This document shows, one piece after another, positions 1 through 8,085 of a stretch of 43,793 bases of DNA (positions within the stretch are counted from its first letter, which is position 1; each line of letters begins with the position of its first letter). This stretch comes from HXMU1420-2 sp040830545 (GTDB lineage Bacteria; Pseudomonadota; Alphaproteobacteria; Rhodobacterales; Rhodobacteraceae). The DNA lies in assembly GCA_040830545.1 (NCBI GenBank), contig JBFOMB010000117.1, positions 1 to 43,793 of the forward strand, read 5' to 3'. The position numbers were made by a program, and so were the translations under genes. Under the pieces are notes generated by a model. It was not told the origin of the DNA, did not search any database, and saw only the letters and a list, made by a program, of their open reading frames with translations.

Positions 1-129
1 GGGCACCTCGTCGATGATGCGATGATCCAATGCCGCGCCGCCAACGAAGTATTGGGCCGCGACAAATGCCCCAAGCAAAACAAAGACCCAGCTGCGGGAC
101 AAAAGACATAGCAGGGATCGCAGTGTCAT
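1..129 (-). CDS. Partial membrane-anchored protein, C-terminus beyond the window
   Basis: Only the first 43 codons are visible, starting at an ATG that overlaps the TGA of the upstream gene as ATGA. The N-terminus (MTLRSLLCLLSRSWVF) continues as a hydrophobic stretch to about residue 35, which suggests a signal anchor or signal peptide, then turns polar. The overlap puts it last of four translationally coupled genes on this strand. I do not recognise the family, and the function cannot be read from this fragment. Confidence 0.6.
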   Translation of the reverse strand, partial: MTLRSLLCLLSRSWVFVLLGAFVAAQYFVGGAALDHRIIDEVP

Positions 130-464
130 GGCTGCCCTCTATCCAGATCGCGTTCGAACCATGCGTCGATCGCTGCCGCCCTCACCGCCAATCGTGGGAA
201 CCAGTAGCCCAGAAAGAGAAGTACCGGGACACCGACTTCAACGCTGAACATCAACGTCAGCGGCAATAGAGTGACTGCACCACCCAACCAAGCCAAGGCC
301 GCGAATTTGCTGAAACCTGCCAAGGCAATCAGCAGCAACCCCGCAAAGAAGCATTTCAAGCAAAACAGTTGTGTGCGTTCCCAACGTGTCCGGTACGTGG
401 GATCGAGTTCACGGCTGCTCCTAATCCGCAACGGCCCGTGGCGCCACTTGCCAAACAGGTTCAC
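126..464 (-). CDS. Small membrane protein (112 aa), GTG start
   Basis: The gene starts at a GTG that overlaps the TGA of the upstream 69-residue gene (GTGA). A longer open frame extends upstream, but it only shadows the neighbouring genes. The protein has a basic cytoplasmic-looking N-terminus (VNLFGKWRHGPLRIRSSREL). Two or more hydrophobic segments follow at roughly residues 35-55 and 58-88, then a charged tail (AIDAWFERDLDRGQP). It looks like a helical inner-membrane protein with no recognised domain. It is third in a four-gene overlapping chain, so it probably acts with the coiled-coil protein encoded first. Confidence 0.65.
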   Translation of the reverse strand: MNLFGKWRHGPLRIRSSRELDPTYRTRWERTQLFCLKCFFAGLLLIALAGFSKFAALAWLGGAVTLLPLTLMFSVEVGVPVLLFLGYWFPRLAVRAAAIDAWFERDLDRGQP

Positions 465-670
465 CGCCGCGCCCCTTTTTCCCGTGCCTCCGCCTTGGAC
501 CGGGCGCGTAGCACAACCATGCGCACGCCCAGCGGCAAGGAGACAAAGACCAGCAGGGCCACCATCCAGTTCTGGACCAGCCCGTCTTCGAACCCGAACA
601 GCGGCGCAAGGCCATGCAGGCCGAACAGGATGATCAGCCCCAAACCGAGGACGCCGACAAACAGCTTCAT
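461..670 (-). CDS. Small two-helix membrane protein (69 aa)
   Basis: A 69-residue protein whose ATG overlaps the TGA of the 358-residue coiled-coil gene (ATGA) and whose own stop overlaps the next GTG. It has two hydrophobic helices, about residues 3-25 and 35-54, separated by an acidic turn (GFEDGLVQNW). The tail is basic (LRARSKAEAREKGARR), which predicts the C-terminus in the cytoplasm. No family recognised. Both flanking overlaps support it as a real gene despite its size. Confidence 0.65.
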   Translation of the reverse strand: MKLFVGVLGLGLIILFGLHGLAPLFGFEDGLVQNWMVALLVFVSLPLGVRMVVLRARSKAEAREKGARR

Positions 671-1743
671 CCGCCGTACAGGTTCTTGTCGTGTTTCTCG
701 ACAATCTGCGAGAAGCGGCGGGCAAACCGTTCATCCGCCTTGGCCTTGGCCTCCAGCACATCGCGGGCAAAGACCATGTGGTCCTCGTGTGCCTCCAGCA
801 TGTCGGCCATTTTTTGATTGGTCGCGGTGCCAATTGCGGCCATGGCGGTTTGCGCTTCCTGATCGGTCTTCACACCGATTTCGTTGATACGGTGCGCCAC
901 ATCCTGCTGCTGCGCGGTTTTCAACGATTTCGACAGGGCGTCATACAGCACCACGCGCTGCTTGGTGTCTGTCTGCAGTTTGTTGATCAGTACCATCTGC
1001 GTCGCCGCCTGATTTTGCAGCGAATCGACCCAGGTCTTGCCCTTCTCGATATACCGTTCCAGCGTCTGCGACCGGGCCAGTTTCACCTGCTCCTGCTGCA
1101 CCATTTCATTGTACTGCGTGTTCAACGCGGCCAGGTCGGTTTCCAGTTTTGTCCGTGTGGCCGCGTCCTGTTCGACGCTGATCTTGTTTTCCAGCTCGAT
1201 GATCTTGGGGTCCATGCCCATGATCTCGGCCCGCAGGGATTCCAGTTCGCCGACAACGGCCTCACGTTCATCCAGCGTGCCGGTCAGGTTGGTTTCAACC
1301 TTGGTACGCTGCTCTTCCAGCATCGTCAGCTGCCCTTCCAGCAGTTGCACGATCACGTCAGATTTGGAGATCAGGTCCTGCAGCTTGTCGTCGATGTTTG
1401 CGGTGCGCATCCGCTCCTGCCGCATTGACTCTGACTTGGCCTTGGCAAAGACGCCGACAAAGGTTTCCCAGCCCGTTTTGGTCCGCATTTCGTCGAAATC
1501 CTTGGAAAACGCGGATGTGACATCATCCAGCCCCATGATCAGCTCGGCGATATTGGCGTTCATCACCTCGGTATGAGCGTGGACGTCATCCAGCGTCGCG
1601 TTTTCGATGTCGATATCTGCGCTTTCGCCCGCCTCAATCTTGGCGCGCGCGGTTTCAATGCGGCTTGTGACGGTCTCTATCTCGGATTGTGCCTTGGCCA
1701 CCTGGGCCTGGCTTTCCCGAACGAGCTGGTCGAAATCGGCCAT
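667..1743 (-). CDS. Coiled-coil protein, possibly TelA-like
   Basis: A soluble 358-residue protein that is nearly all charged helix. It has heptad-like coiled-coil stretches around residues 10-60, 120-215 and 250-330, and no signal peptide or membrane helix. A clear ribosome site (AAGGGGAG) precedes the ATG. Parts such as LERYIEKGKTWVDSL faintly recall the helical TelA (toxic anion resistance) family, but this is an impression and not a firm assignment. It is the first gene of an operon with three small membrane proteins. A reasonable inference is a cytoplasmic scaffold that docks on a membrane complex. Function unknown. Confidence 0.75.
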   Translation of the reverse strand: MADFDQLVRESQAQVAKAQSEIETVTSRIETARAKIEAGESADIDIENATLDDVHAHTEVMNANIAELIMGLDDVTSAFSKDFDEMRTKTGWETFVGVFAKAKSESMRQERMRTANIDDKLQDLISKSDVIVQLLEGQLTMLEEQRTKVETNLTGTLDEREAVVGELESLRAEIMGMDPKIIELENKISVEQDAATRTKLETDLAALNTQYNEMVQQEQVKLARSQTLERYIEKGKTWVDSLQNQAATQMVLINKLQTDTKQRVVLYDALSKSLKTAQQQDVAHRINEIGVKTDQEAQTAMAAIGTATNQKMADMLEAHEDHMVFARDVLEAKAKADERFARRFSQIVEKHDKNLYGG

Positions 1744-1867
1744 TCAAACTCCCCTTACAATCAATAGATGCCTTACATATAGGCAATGTTAATGGTCATT
1801 ACATCGCCCGGATCAGCGATTTTGCGGGGAGTTTCGCAAAAGCCGGGGGTTTAGGGAAGGCCAAGTA

Positions 1868-1897
1868 CCCCGGATCAGGGAAAAACCTGATCCGGGG
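1868..1897 (-). terminator. Perfect 12-bp inverted repeat, probable terminator
   Basis: CCCCGGATCAGG and its exact complement are separated by a 6-nt loop (GAAAAA on the plus strand, TTTTTC on the minus strand). It lies about 50 bases past the creatinase stop and upstream of the next minus-strand operon, so it probably ends the creatinase transcript. There is no T-tract after the stem, so it could also be a repetitive palindromic element. A related palindrome occurs at 31850-31870. Confidence 0.6.
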
Positions 1898-1945
1898 CGT
1901 CAATTTCAGGCGCGGAGGCCGCAGGGCACCTCTCGCCCGGCTTTC

Positions 1946-3166
1946 TCAACCGATCACATTGAATGCTGGCCCATAGGGATAGCCGGTGATGTTTTCGTTC
2001 CCGTCCTCGGTTATGATCAGAATATCATGTTCGCGATACCCGCCAGCCCCCGGCTGGCCCTGCGGGATCGTCAGCATCGGCTCCATCGAAATCACCATGC
2101 CGGGTTCCAGTACCGTGTCGATATCTTCGCGCAGTTCCAGTCCTGCTTCGCGCCCGTAATAATGGCTGAGCACACCGAACGAATGACCATAGCCAAAGGA
2201 TCGGTATTGCAGCAGGTCGCGTTCCGCAAAAAAGGTGTTGATGGCATGCGTGACCTCGGCGCAGGTGACGCCGGGTTTCAGCAGCGACATGCCGTATTCA
2301 TGGGCGGCGACGTTGGCCTCCCAAATTGTCCGGCTGGCGGCGTCGACCTCGCCCACAAACAGCGTGCGTTCCAGGGCGGTGTAGTAGCCCGAGATCATCG
2401 GGAACGTGTTCAGCGATAGAATGTCGCCTTGTTCGAGCGCACGTCCCGTCACAGGATTATGGGCACCATCCGTGTTCAAACCGGATTGGAACCAGACCCA
2501 TGTATCGCGGTATTCGGCATCGGGGAAACGGCGGGCAATTTCGGCCTCCATCGCGTCGCGCCCGGCCATGGCAACGTCAATTTCGCGCGTTCCGGGTTGA
2601 ATGGCATCGCGGATGGCGTATCCGCCCACATCCGCCACGGCCGCCCCGGCGCGGATCAGTTCCAGTTCCGCCGCGCTCTTGTGCATACGTTGTTGCATGG
2701 TGTGGACAGACAGATCCGTGGTCGCGGAAGGGGACAGGAAAGCCTCCAGCTTGTCCGCCTGCATCCGCGTCAGGTGATCGGCCTCGTACCCCACATGCCG
2801 ACCCACCCCTGCCACCGACCGCACCGCGCGCCAGAAATTGTCACGCTGCCAATCGGTGTAGGTGACATTGTCCCCATAACACCGCCGCCATGGCTGCCCT
2901 GCGTCAATCCCCGCGCTGATCGTGACCGAGGTTTCGGGCGTCACCACCAACCCATAAGGCCGACCGAACGCACAATACAGAAACCCGGAATAGTAGGCGA
3001 TATTGTGCATCGACGTGAACACGGCAGCCTTAACGCCCGTATCCGCCATGATGCGGCGCAGACCTGCCAGCCGCGCCTCGTATTCCGCATCGGAAAACGG
3101 CAACGGGGCCTTTTCGCCATTATGAAACCGGAAATAGTCCGGGCGGGGTGAAAAATGAGTGGTCAT
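1946..3166 (-). CDS. Creatinase (creatine amidinohydrolase)
   Basis: Hydrolyses creatine to sarcosine and urea (EC 3.5.3.3). The 406-residue protein follows the known Pseudomonas putida creatinase closely along its length. Shared stretches include TSMHNIAYYSGFLYCAFGRP, SGLNTDGAHNPVT, YYTALERTLF, YGHSFGVLSHYYGREAGLEL and GAGGYREHDILI. The pita-bread catalytic residues appear as His236, Glu266, Glu362 and His380, equivalent to His232, Glu262, Glu358 and His376. The metal ligands of M24 aminopeptidases are not the functional site here. A strong AAAGGAGG site precedes the ATG. No sarcosine oxidase or urease gene is adjacent. An MFS transporter lies 208 bases upstream on the same strand and might import the substrate (inference). 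Confidence 0.93.
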   Translation of the reverse strand: MTTHFSPRPDYFRFHNGEKAPLPFSDAEYEARLAGLRRIMADTGVKAAVFTSMHNIAYYSGFLYCAFGRPYGLVVTPETSVTISAGIDAGQPWRRCYGDNVTYTDWQRDNFWRAVRSVAGVGRHVGYEADHLTRMQADKLEAFLSPSATTDLSVHTMQQRMHKSAAELELIRAGAAVADVGGYAIRDAIQPGTREIDVAMAGRDAMEAEIARRFPDAEYRDTWVWFQSGLNTDGAHNPVTGRALEQGDILSLNTFPMISGYYTALERTLFVGEVDAASRTIWEANVAAHEYGMSLLKPGVTCAEVTHAINTFFAERDLLQYRSFGYGHSFGVLSHYYGREAGLELREDIDTVLEPGMVISMEPMLTIPQGQPGAGGYREHDILIITEDGNENITGYPYGPAFNVIG

Positions 3167-3374
3167 GTCGTGACCCTCCTTTGCAGAAAGGTCCCGGCGT
3201 ACAGGACATAGATGTGCTGATAAGCGCGCAGGACGCCATCCCGCGCAGGTGCAGCGTAGGCGTTCACAACACCCCGCGCCCGCCCGTTTGCGGCCTGCGC
3301 CGGTCGCTTTTGGATGGGGCTACAGTTCCATCATCGCATTGAGGAGTGTTGAACCATGAGGCAGCGAAAACAAA

Positions 3375-4556
3375 TCATGCCTTCTTAGCTGCACCGCTGT
3401 TTGCCATCATCGCCCATGTGAACAGCACCACAAACGACAGCGCGAACCCGGCGGAAATCATCGAAACCGACCGCCAATCCGTGGCCCCGACAAACGCACC
3501 GACCAACGGCGGGCCGCTTAGCGCACCGATGCTGCCCAGTTGCGCAATCAACCCGTTGCTTGGCCCGATCAGGTCCGGCCTGCCAGCGATCCCCGGCACC
3601 GCAGCGAATGTTTGCGCCACAAGGATGCCCGAAATGAAAACGGCAATCGCCGCACAGATGATGATCTGGACCTGCCCTGCCGCGCTGGCAAAGGCCGGAA
3701 ACACCGCGACAACCAGAACCGTGGCGGCACCCCAAGCAATGATCAGGTCGGACCACCGGCGCGCCAGTCCGCCGTAGCTCAGGCTGCCCGCGATGCTGGC
3801 CAAGGCGATCCCGCCGGTCGCGCCGCCAGCCGCAGCCGGGGTGTAGCCCTGTGTTTCAACCAGAAACGTGGGCAGCACACTGAGAATGGCCAGACCCAAC
3901 AGGGTCACCCCCAGAAATCCCGCACCCAGCAGCCAGGATGCAACGGGCATGTCGGATATTGTGGTCCAGATGCCTGATTGCTTTTCTGACACCGGTTCGG
4001 CACGGGGTGTCAGCAAAAAGGCCGCGAGGCTGATCGCAAACACCAACCCAGCGCTGAACAGAAACCATCCCCGCCAGCCGACGAGTTCCGAAATCGCACC
4101 ACCGGCAAAGGCTGCAATACCAAGACCTAGCGTGAAAAATGTTCCCCACAGCGCAAGAGCAAACGGAATGTCCTTTGGTGCCGCTTCTCGCGCGATCAAG
4201 GTCGGGGCCGCAACAACCACAACCAGGTAACCCACGCCCTCGACGATCCTCAGCCCGACCAACATCGGCACGGAAGTTGCAAACGCCGCCAGAGCCGCAC
4301 AGGTGCAAATCAGGACCCCTCCGATGCCCAGGGACACACGCAACCCGACCCGGATCACCCAATACCCCGCAAACAGGCCAAAAACAGCCGAAGCCAGCGT
4401 GATCAGGGAAACCAGCCAGCCCAGCGTGAACAGATCAATCTGCAGATCCTGCTGAATGAACGGAGCAACCGGAGCGATCCGGCCAACCTGAACAGCCCCG
4501 GCAACGCCCAGCGCAAACGCTGAAAAAACTGCCACCCAGTCCGATCGCTCGGTCAT
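3375..4556 (-). CDS. MFS transporter
   Basis: A major facilitator with about 12 hydrophobic helices and the usual central break near residue 200. The first helix follows MTERSDWVAVFSAFALGVAG. The start at 4556 is chosen because a purine-rich AGAGGCAGAG lies just upstream. An in-frame ATG at 4574 and another at 4616 would lengthen the N-terminus by 6 or 20 residues of non-membrane sequence. The cargo is not readable from the sequence. The order with creatinase downstream and a hydrolase upstream, all on one strand, suggests uptake of a small organic nitrogen compound, but this is only inference. Confidence 0.85.
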   Translation of the reverse strand: MTERSDWVAVFSAFALGVAGAVQVGRIAPVAPFIQQDLQIDLFTLGWLVSLITLASAVFGLFAGYWVIRVGLRVSLGIGGVLICTCAALAAFATSVPMLVGLRIVEGVGYLVVVVAAPTLIAREAAPKDIPFALALWGTFFTLGLGIAAFAGGAISELVGWRGWFLFSAGLVFAISLAAFLLTPRAEPVSEKQSGIWTTISDMPVASWLLGAGFLGVTLLGLAILSVLPTFLVETQGYTPAAAGGATGGIALASIAGSLSYGGLARRWSDLIIAWGAATVLVVAVFPAFASAAGQVQIIICAAIAVFISGILVAQTFAAVPGIAGRPDLIGPSNGLIAQLGSIGALSGPPLVGAFVGATDWRSVSMISAGFALSFVVLFTWAMMANSGAAKKA

Positions 4557-4657
4557 TTGCTCTGCCTCTGCCATTTTGATTTTCTGACAGTGTATCGGCT
4601 GGGCTCGGTGCCTCAAGCTTTGACCCTTGCGTCGGCTCTTTTGTGCGCTTTGGCTGC

Positions 4658-5449
4658 TTACGCTCCCACCAACGTTCGCACCATCAACGACCCGGGCTGT
4701 TCCAGCGGATCGATTACGTTGAAATGATGCTTGCCCGGTGACACCACCATTTCCGCGCCCCAGGCTTCACTCAACCACCGCGCTTGATCCAGAAACGCTG
4801 GCCGTTCAGCGGACCCGACCCATACGGTGACCGGTGCCGCGTGCCGGTGTTCGGTCAGGATCGGGCTTTCCGCCATCGCCGACGTCTCGTCCATCTGAAA
4901 GTCTTCGTTCATGGAGGTCCGTAAAAATGGTCTGAGGTCAGAAAGTGGGGAAATCGGAACCACCGCCTGAACCCGACCAGCCACCGCCTCTGGCAGCACA
5001 TCGCGGTCCATCATCCGGCAGGCCAGATGCCCGCCCGCGCTGTGACCGGCAATGGACATGGGGCCGCTGGTCATTCCCGCGATCATCTGCACCGCAGTGG
5101 CGATCTGACTGGTAATTTCCGCGATACGCACGGTCGGACACAAATCATAAGACGGCATTGCCACGGTCCAGCCCCGCGCCAAAGCCCCTGCCGCCAGATG
5201 CGAGAAACAGGAACTGTCGAACAGCCGCCAATATCCGCCGTGAATGAAAACCACCGTGCCTTGTGATGTCCCTTCTGGCGCAAAAAGGTCGAACACCTGC
5301 CGGTCACTGTCCCCATAACGCAACCCGCTCTGGGCACGCTCACCCAATTCCTGCCGAAACGCCTGGGCCGCAAGAGGCCAGCGCGCCACAAGGTCATCCG
5401 CCCCCGGCACATGGTCCCGATTTGCATAGGCGTCGTCCAGTTCAGTCAT
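4658..5449 (-). CDS. Alpha/beta hydrolase, arylformamidase-like
   Basis: A cytoplasmic alpha/beta hydrolase of 263 residues. HGGYW near residue 71 forms the oxyanion motif typical of kynurenine formamidase and hormone-sensitive-lipase-like esterases. GHSAGG carries the nucleophilic serine. A histidine in PGKHHFNVID near the C-terminus completes the probable triad. The second of two adjacent ATGs is preferred because AGGGGG sits about 7 bases upstream. The upstream open frame adds only non-conserved residues. Whether it acts on N-formylkynurenine or another ester or amide is unknown, since no tryptophan-degradation genes are nearby. It is divergent from gabD, about 80 bases away. Confidence 0.8.
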   Translation of the reverse strand: MTELDDAYANRDHVPGADDLVARWPLAAQAFRQELGERAQSGLRYGDSDRQVFDLFAPEGTSQGTVVFIHGGYWRLFDSSCFSHLAAGALARGWTVAMPSYDLCPTVRIAEITSQIATAVQMIAGMTSGPMSIAGHSAGGHLACRMMDRDVLPEAVAGRVQAVVPISPLSDLRPFLRTSMNEDFQMDETSAMAESPILTEHRHAAPVTVWVGSAERPAFLDQARWLSEAWGAEMVVSPGKHHFNVIDPLEQPGSLMVRTLVGA

Positions 5450-5530
5450 CATTCTGCCCCCTGTGGCTCTAGACAAAACCTGCCCCAACTGCTTTGCGTC
5501 TGCGAGAGGATTTTTGAGAGGGATCGAACC

Positions 5531-7006
5531 ATGCTGGATGCCACAACGGACCTGAAATCACTGCTGAAGGACCCAAGCCTGCTGGTCACGCAGGGCTATG
5601 TGAACGGCGAATGGGTGGACGGCGACGGTGGAACCTTTGACGTGACGAACCCCGCACGGGGTGATGTCGTGGCCGAGGTCGCGGATCTGAGCCGCGCGCA
5701 GGCGGCAGCGGCCATTGCAGCAGCAGAAAAGGCTCAAAAAGAATGGGCGGCCCATACCGGCCAGGAACGCGCCGCGATCCTGCGCCGCTGGTACGACCTG
5801 ATGATGGAAAACGCGCAGGACCTGGGCACGATCCTGACCGCCGAACAGGGCAAACCACTGGCCGAAGCCGTGGGCGAAATCGGCTATGGCGCGTCGTTCA
5901 TCGAATTCTTCGCGGAAGAGGCCAAGCGGATTTACGGCGAGATGATCCCGGGCCATCAGCGCGACAAACGCATCATGGTGCTGAAACAGCCGATTGGCGT
6001 CGCTGCGTCGATCACGCCCTGGAACTTCCCCAACGCGATGATCACGCGCAAAGCAGGCCCGGCGCTGGCCGCTGGCTGCGCCTTTGTCGCGCGCCCGGCC
6101 AAGGAAACACCGCTGAGCGCGCTGGTGCTGGGCGAATTGGCCCATCGTGCGGGCATTCCGGCGGGCGTGTTTAACGTTATCCCGTCCTCGCGCTCGTCCG
6201 AGATTGGCAAGGAGTTCTGCGAAAACCCCGGCATTCGCAAGCTGACCTTCACCGGCTCGACCGAGGTGGGGCGCATCCTGCTGAAACAGGCTGCGGATCA
6301 GGTGATCAAATGTTCGATGGAACTGGGCGGCAATGCGCCGTTCATCGTATTCGACGACGCCGATCTGGATGCAGCAGTCGAGGGCGCAATGCTGTGCAAG
6401 TTCCGCAACAACGGGCAAACCTGCGTCTGCGCCAACCGGATTTACGTGCAGGCGGGCGTCTATGACGCCTTCGCGGCCAAGCTGAAAGTAGCGGTCGAAA
6501 ACCTGAATGTCGGTGACGGCCTGACCGACGGTGTCACAACCGGCCCACTGATCAACGCCGATGCGGTCGACAAGGTGGTCGAGCATATGGAGGACGTGGT
6601 GTCCAAAGGCGGCGCAGTTCTGACCGGCGGCAACCCGCATGATCTGGGCGGTACGTTCTTTGAGCCCACAATCGTGACCGGCGTAACGCAGGACATGATG
6701 GTCGCACAGGACGAAACTTTCGGCCCGCTCGCCCCGCTGTTCAAGTTCGAAACCGAGGACGACGTGATCCAGATGGCAAATGACACCATCTTTGGCCTTG
6801 CGTCCTATTTCTACGCCAAGGACCTCAGCCGCGTGTACAAGGTCGCCGAGGCATTGGAATACGGCATTGTCGGTGTGAACACCGGCATCATCTCGACCGA
6901 GGTCGGACCGTTTGGCGGGGTCAAACAATCCGGTCTGGGCCGCGAGGGGAGCCACCACGGCATCGACGATTATCTGGAAATGAAATACGTCTGCATGAGC
7001 GTTTGA
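5531..7006 (+). CDS. gabD: Succinate-semialdehyde dehydrogenase (NAD(P)+)
   Basis: Oxidises succinate semialdehyde to succinate, the last step of GABA breakdown. The 491-residue protein has the full aldehyde dehydrogenase fold: ITPWNFPNAM near residue 161, FTGSTEVG near 240, the general base Glu264 in MELGGN, and the nucleophile Cys298 in GQTCVC. The second cysteine two residues later is typical of GabD-type enzymes, where a reversible disulfide can regulate activity. The true start is the ATG at 5531, after GAGAGGG. The frame stays open upstream without conservation. No GABA transaminase is next to it. The following reductase gene overlaps its stop codon. Confidence 0.9.
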   Translation: MLDATTDLKSLLKDPSLLVTQGYVNGEWVDGDGGTFDVTNPARGDVVAEVADLSRAQAAAAIAAAEKAQKEWAAHTGQERAAILRRWYDLMMENAQDLGTILTAEQGKPLAEAVGEIGYGASFIEFFAEEAKRIYGEMIPGHQRDKRIMVLKQPIGVAASITPWNFPNAMITRKAGPALAAGCAFVARPAKETPLSALVLGELAHRAGIPAGVFNVIPSSRSSEIGKEFCENPGIRKLTFTGSTEVGRILLKQAADQVIKCSMELGGNAPFIVFDDADLDAAVEGAMLCKFRNNGQTCVCANRIYVQAGVYDAFAAKLKVAVENLNVGDGLTDGVTTGPLINADAVDKVVEHMEDVVSKGGAVLTGGNPHDLGGTFFEPTIVTGVTQDMMVAQDETFGPLAPLFKFETEDDVIQMANDTIFGLASYFYAKDLSRVYKVAEALEYGIVGVNTGIISTEVGPFGGVKQSGLGREGSHHGIDDYLEMKYVCMSV

Positions 7007-8049
7007 TGGCGGATATGCGCGGGCTGCTGCTGCGGGATGGCGGATACGCTGGCACCGACAGCTTCATCGGCAATACGATGGATCGCCCCGGCGATTTCCT
7101 GGAACTGGGCACCGTGCCGCGCCCGGTTCCGGGGCCCGGTCAGGTGCTGATCAAGGTGCGTCGCGCGGCGCTGAACCCTTCGGACATTGCCTATGTGCAG
7201 GGGTTTTATGGCCAGCCGCGTGTGCAGGGCATTCCCGCCGGTTTCGAAGGTGTCGGTCAGGTGGTGGAGGCCGGGCCGGGGCTGATGGGCCGGTACCTGA
7301 AGGGGAAGAATGTCGGGTTTTATGTGACCCCAAACGGGTCCGGCAGTTGGGGTGAATATGCCCTTACGCAGGCTGCTGTTGCGCTGCCTTTGAAGAAAGG
7401 TGTCGCGGACAAGGATGCGGCAGGGCTGATCGTAAACCCGGTCACTGCCGCTGCAATGCTGGAAATGGTGCCAGCGGGCAAGGCGTTCGTCTTCTCTGCG
7501 GCTGCCAGCCAGTTGGGCAAGCTGGTGGCGGGTCTGGCCAAGGATCAGGGCAAGCGCATGATCGCCCTGGTCCGGCGTGACGCCCCGATGGCAATGCTGC
7601 GCGAACTGGGCGCGGCCCATGTACTCAACGAAACCTCGGACAGCTACACCGCCGATCTGGCTGATGTACTGGCCCGCGAAGAACCGCGCGTGTTCCTGGA
7701 CGCTGTGTCGGGCGTGGCCAGCGCGCAGGTGTTCAAAGCGATGGGGCAAAAGGCCCGCTGGGTCGTCTATGGCAAGCTGGACGCCAGCCCGATGGAGGTT
7801 CTGGACCCGGGCGAGCTGATCTTCATGCTGAAACGCGTCGAAGGATTCTGGACCACCGACTGGGCCAACCGCACGCCGTTCCTGCGCAAACTGCGCGTGT
7901 TCGGGCAGGTGCAGGACCGGTTCCGCGATGGTCGCTGGTCCACGGACGTCTCCGCCGAACTGCCGCTGGAACACGCGATTGAACGTCTGCCGCAGGCGCT
8001 GGCCCAGCCGGACGGTAAGGTTCAGATTGTCATGCCAGACGCCAGCTGA
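7006..8049 (+). CDS. Medium-chain dehydrogenase/reductase, quinone-oxidoreductase-like
   Basis: A 347-residue MDR protein whose ATG shares one base with the gabD stop (TGATG), so it is translated from the same message. The GroES-like N-terminal half carries RAALNPSDIAYVQGFYG and GFEGVGQVVEAG. The nucleotide-binding half has FSAAASQLGKLV in place of the usual GxGxxG. No cysteine cluster for structural zinc and no catalytic zinc ligands are seen, so it is probably a zinc-free NAD(P)H reductase of enones or quinones. The substrate is unknown. Coupling to gabD suggests a role in carbonyl metabolism (inference). A strong hairpin begins at its stop codon. Confidence 0.82.
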   Translation: MADMRGLLLRDGGYAGTDSFIGNTMDRPGDFLELGTVPRPVPGPGQVLIKVRRAALNPSDIAYVQGFYGQPRVQGIPAGFEGVGQVVEAGPGLMGRYLKGKNVGFYVTPNGSGSWGEYALTQAAVALPLKKGVADKDAAGLIVNPVTAAAMLEMVPAGKAFVFSAAASQLGKLVAGLAKDQGKRMIALVRRDAPMAMLRELGAAHVLNETSDSYTADLADVLAREEPRVFLDAVSGVASAQVFKAMGQKARWVVYGKLDASPMEVLDPGELIFMLKRVEGFWTTDWANRTPFLRKLRVFGQVQDRFRDGRWSTDVSAELPLEHAIERLPQALAQPDGKVQIVMPDAS

Positions 8050-8085
8050 TCGGATACGGGTCCTGTCACAGGGCCCGTATCCGAT
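8049..8085. terminator. Bidirectional terminator between convergent genes
   Basis: ATCGGATACGGG at 8049-8060 is perfectly complementary to 8074-8085, and the stem extends inward through CCTG/CAGG. It begins on the last base of the plus-strand reductase stop and covers the stop and last codons of the minus-strand gene, so one hairpin can serve both transcripts. Tails are only weakly T-rich. Confidence 0.75.

Noticed and set aside
126..833. 235-codon minus-strand frame starting at 833
   Set aside because: Only its C-terminal part (from the GTG at 464) reads as a real membrane protein. The upstream part overlaps two genes in another frame and has an arginine-rich shadow composition.
691..1428. 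245-codon plus-strand frame
   Set aside because: It is the antisense of the coiled-coil gene with a biased HL/RQ composition and no ribosome site. Other long antisense frames in the window were dropped for the same reason.
5558..6958. 466-codon minus-strand frame opposite gabD
   Set aside because: An antisense shadow of a well-supported gene. The sequence is not protein-like and has no family match that I recognise.
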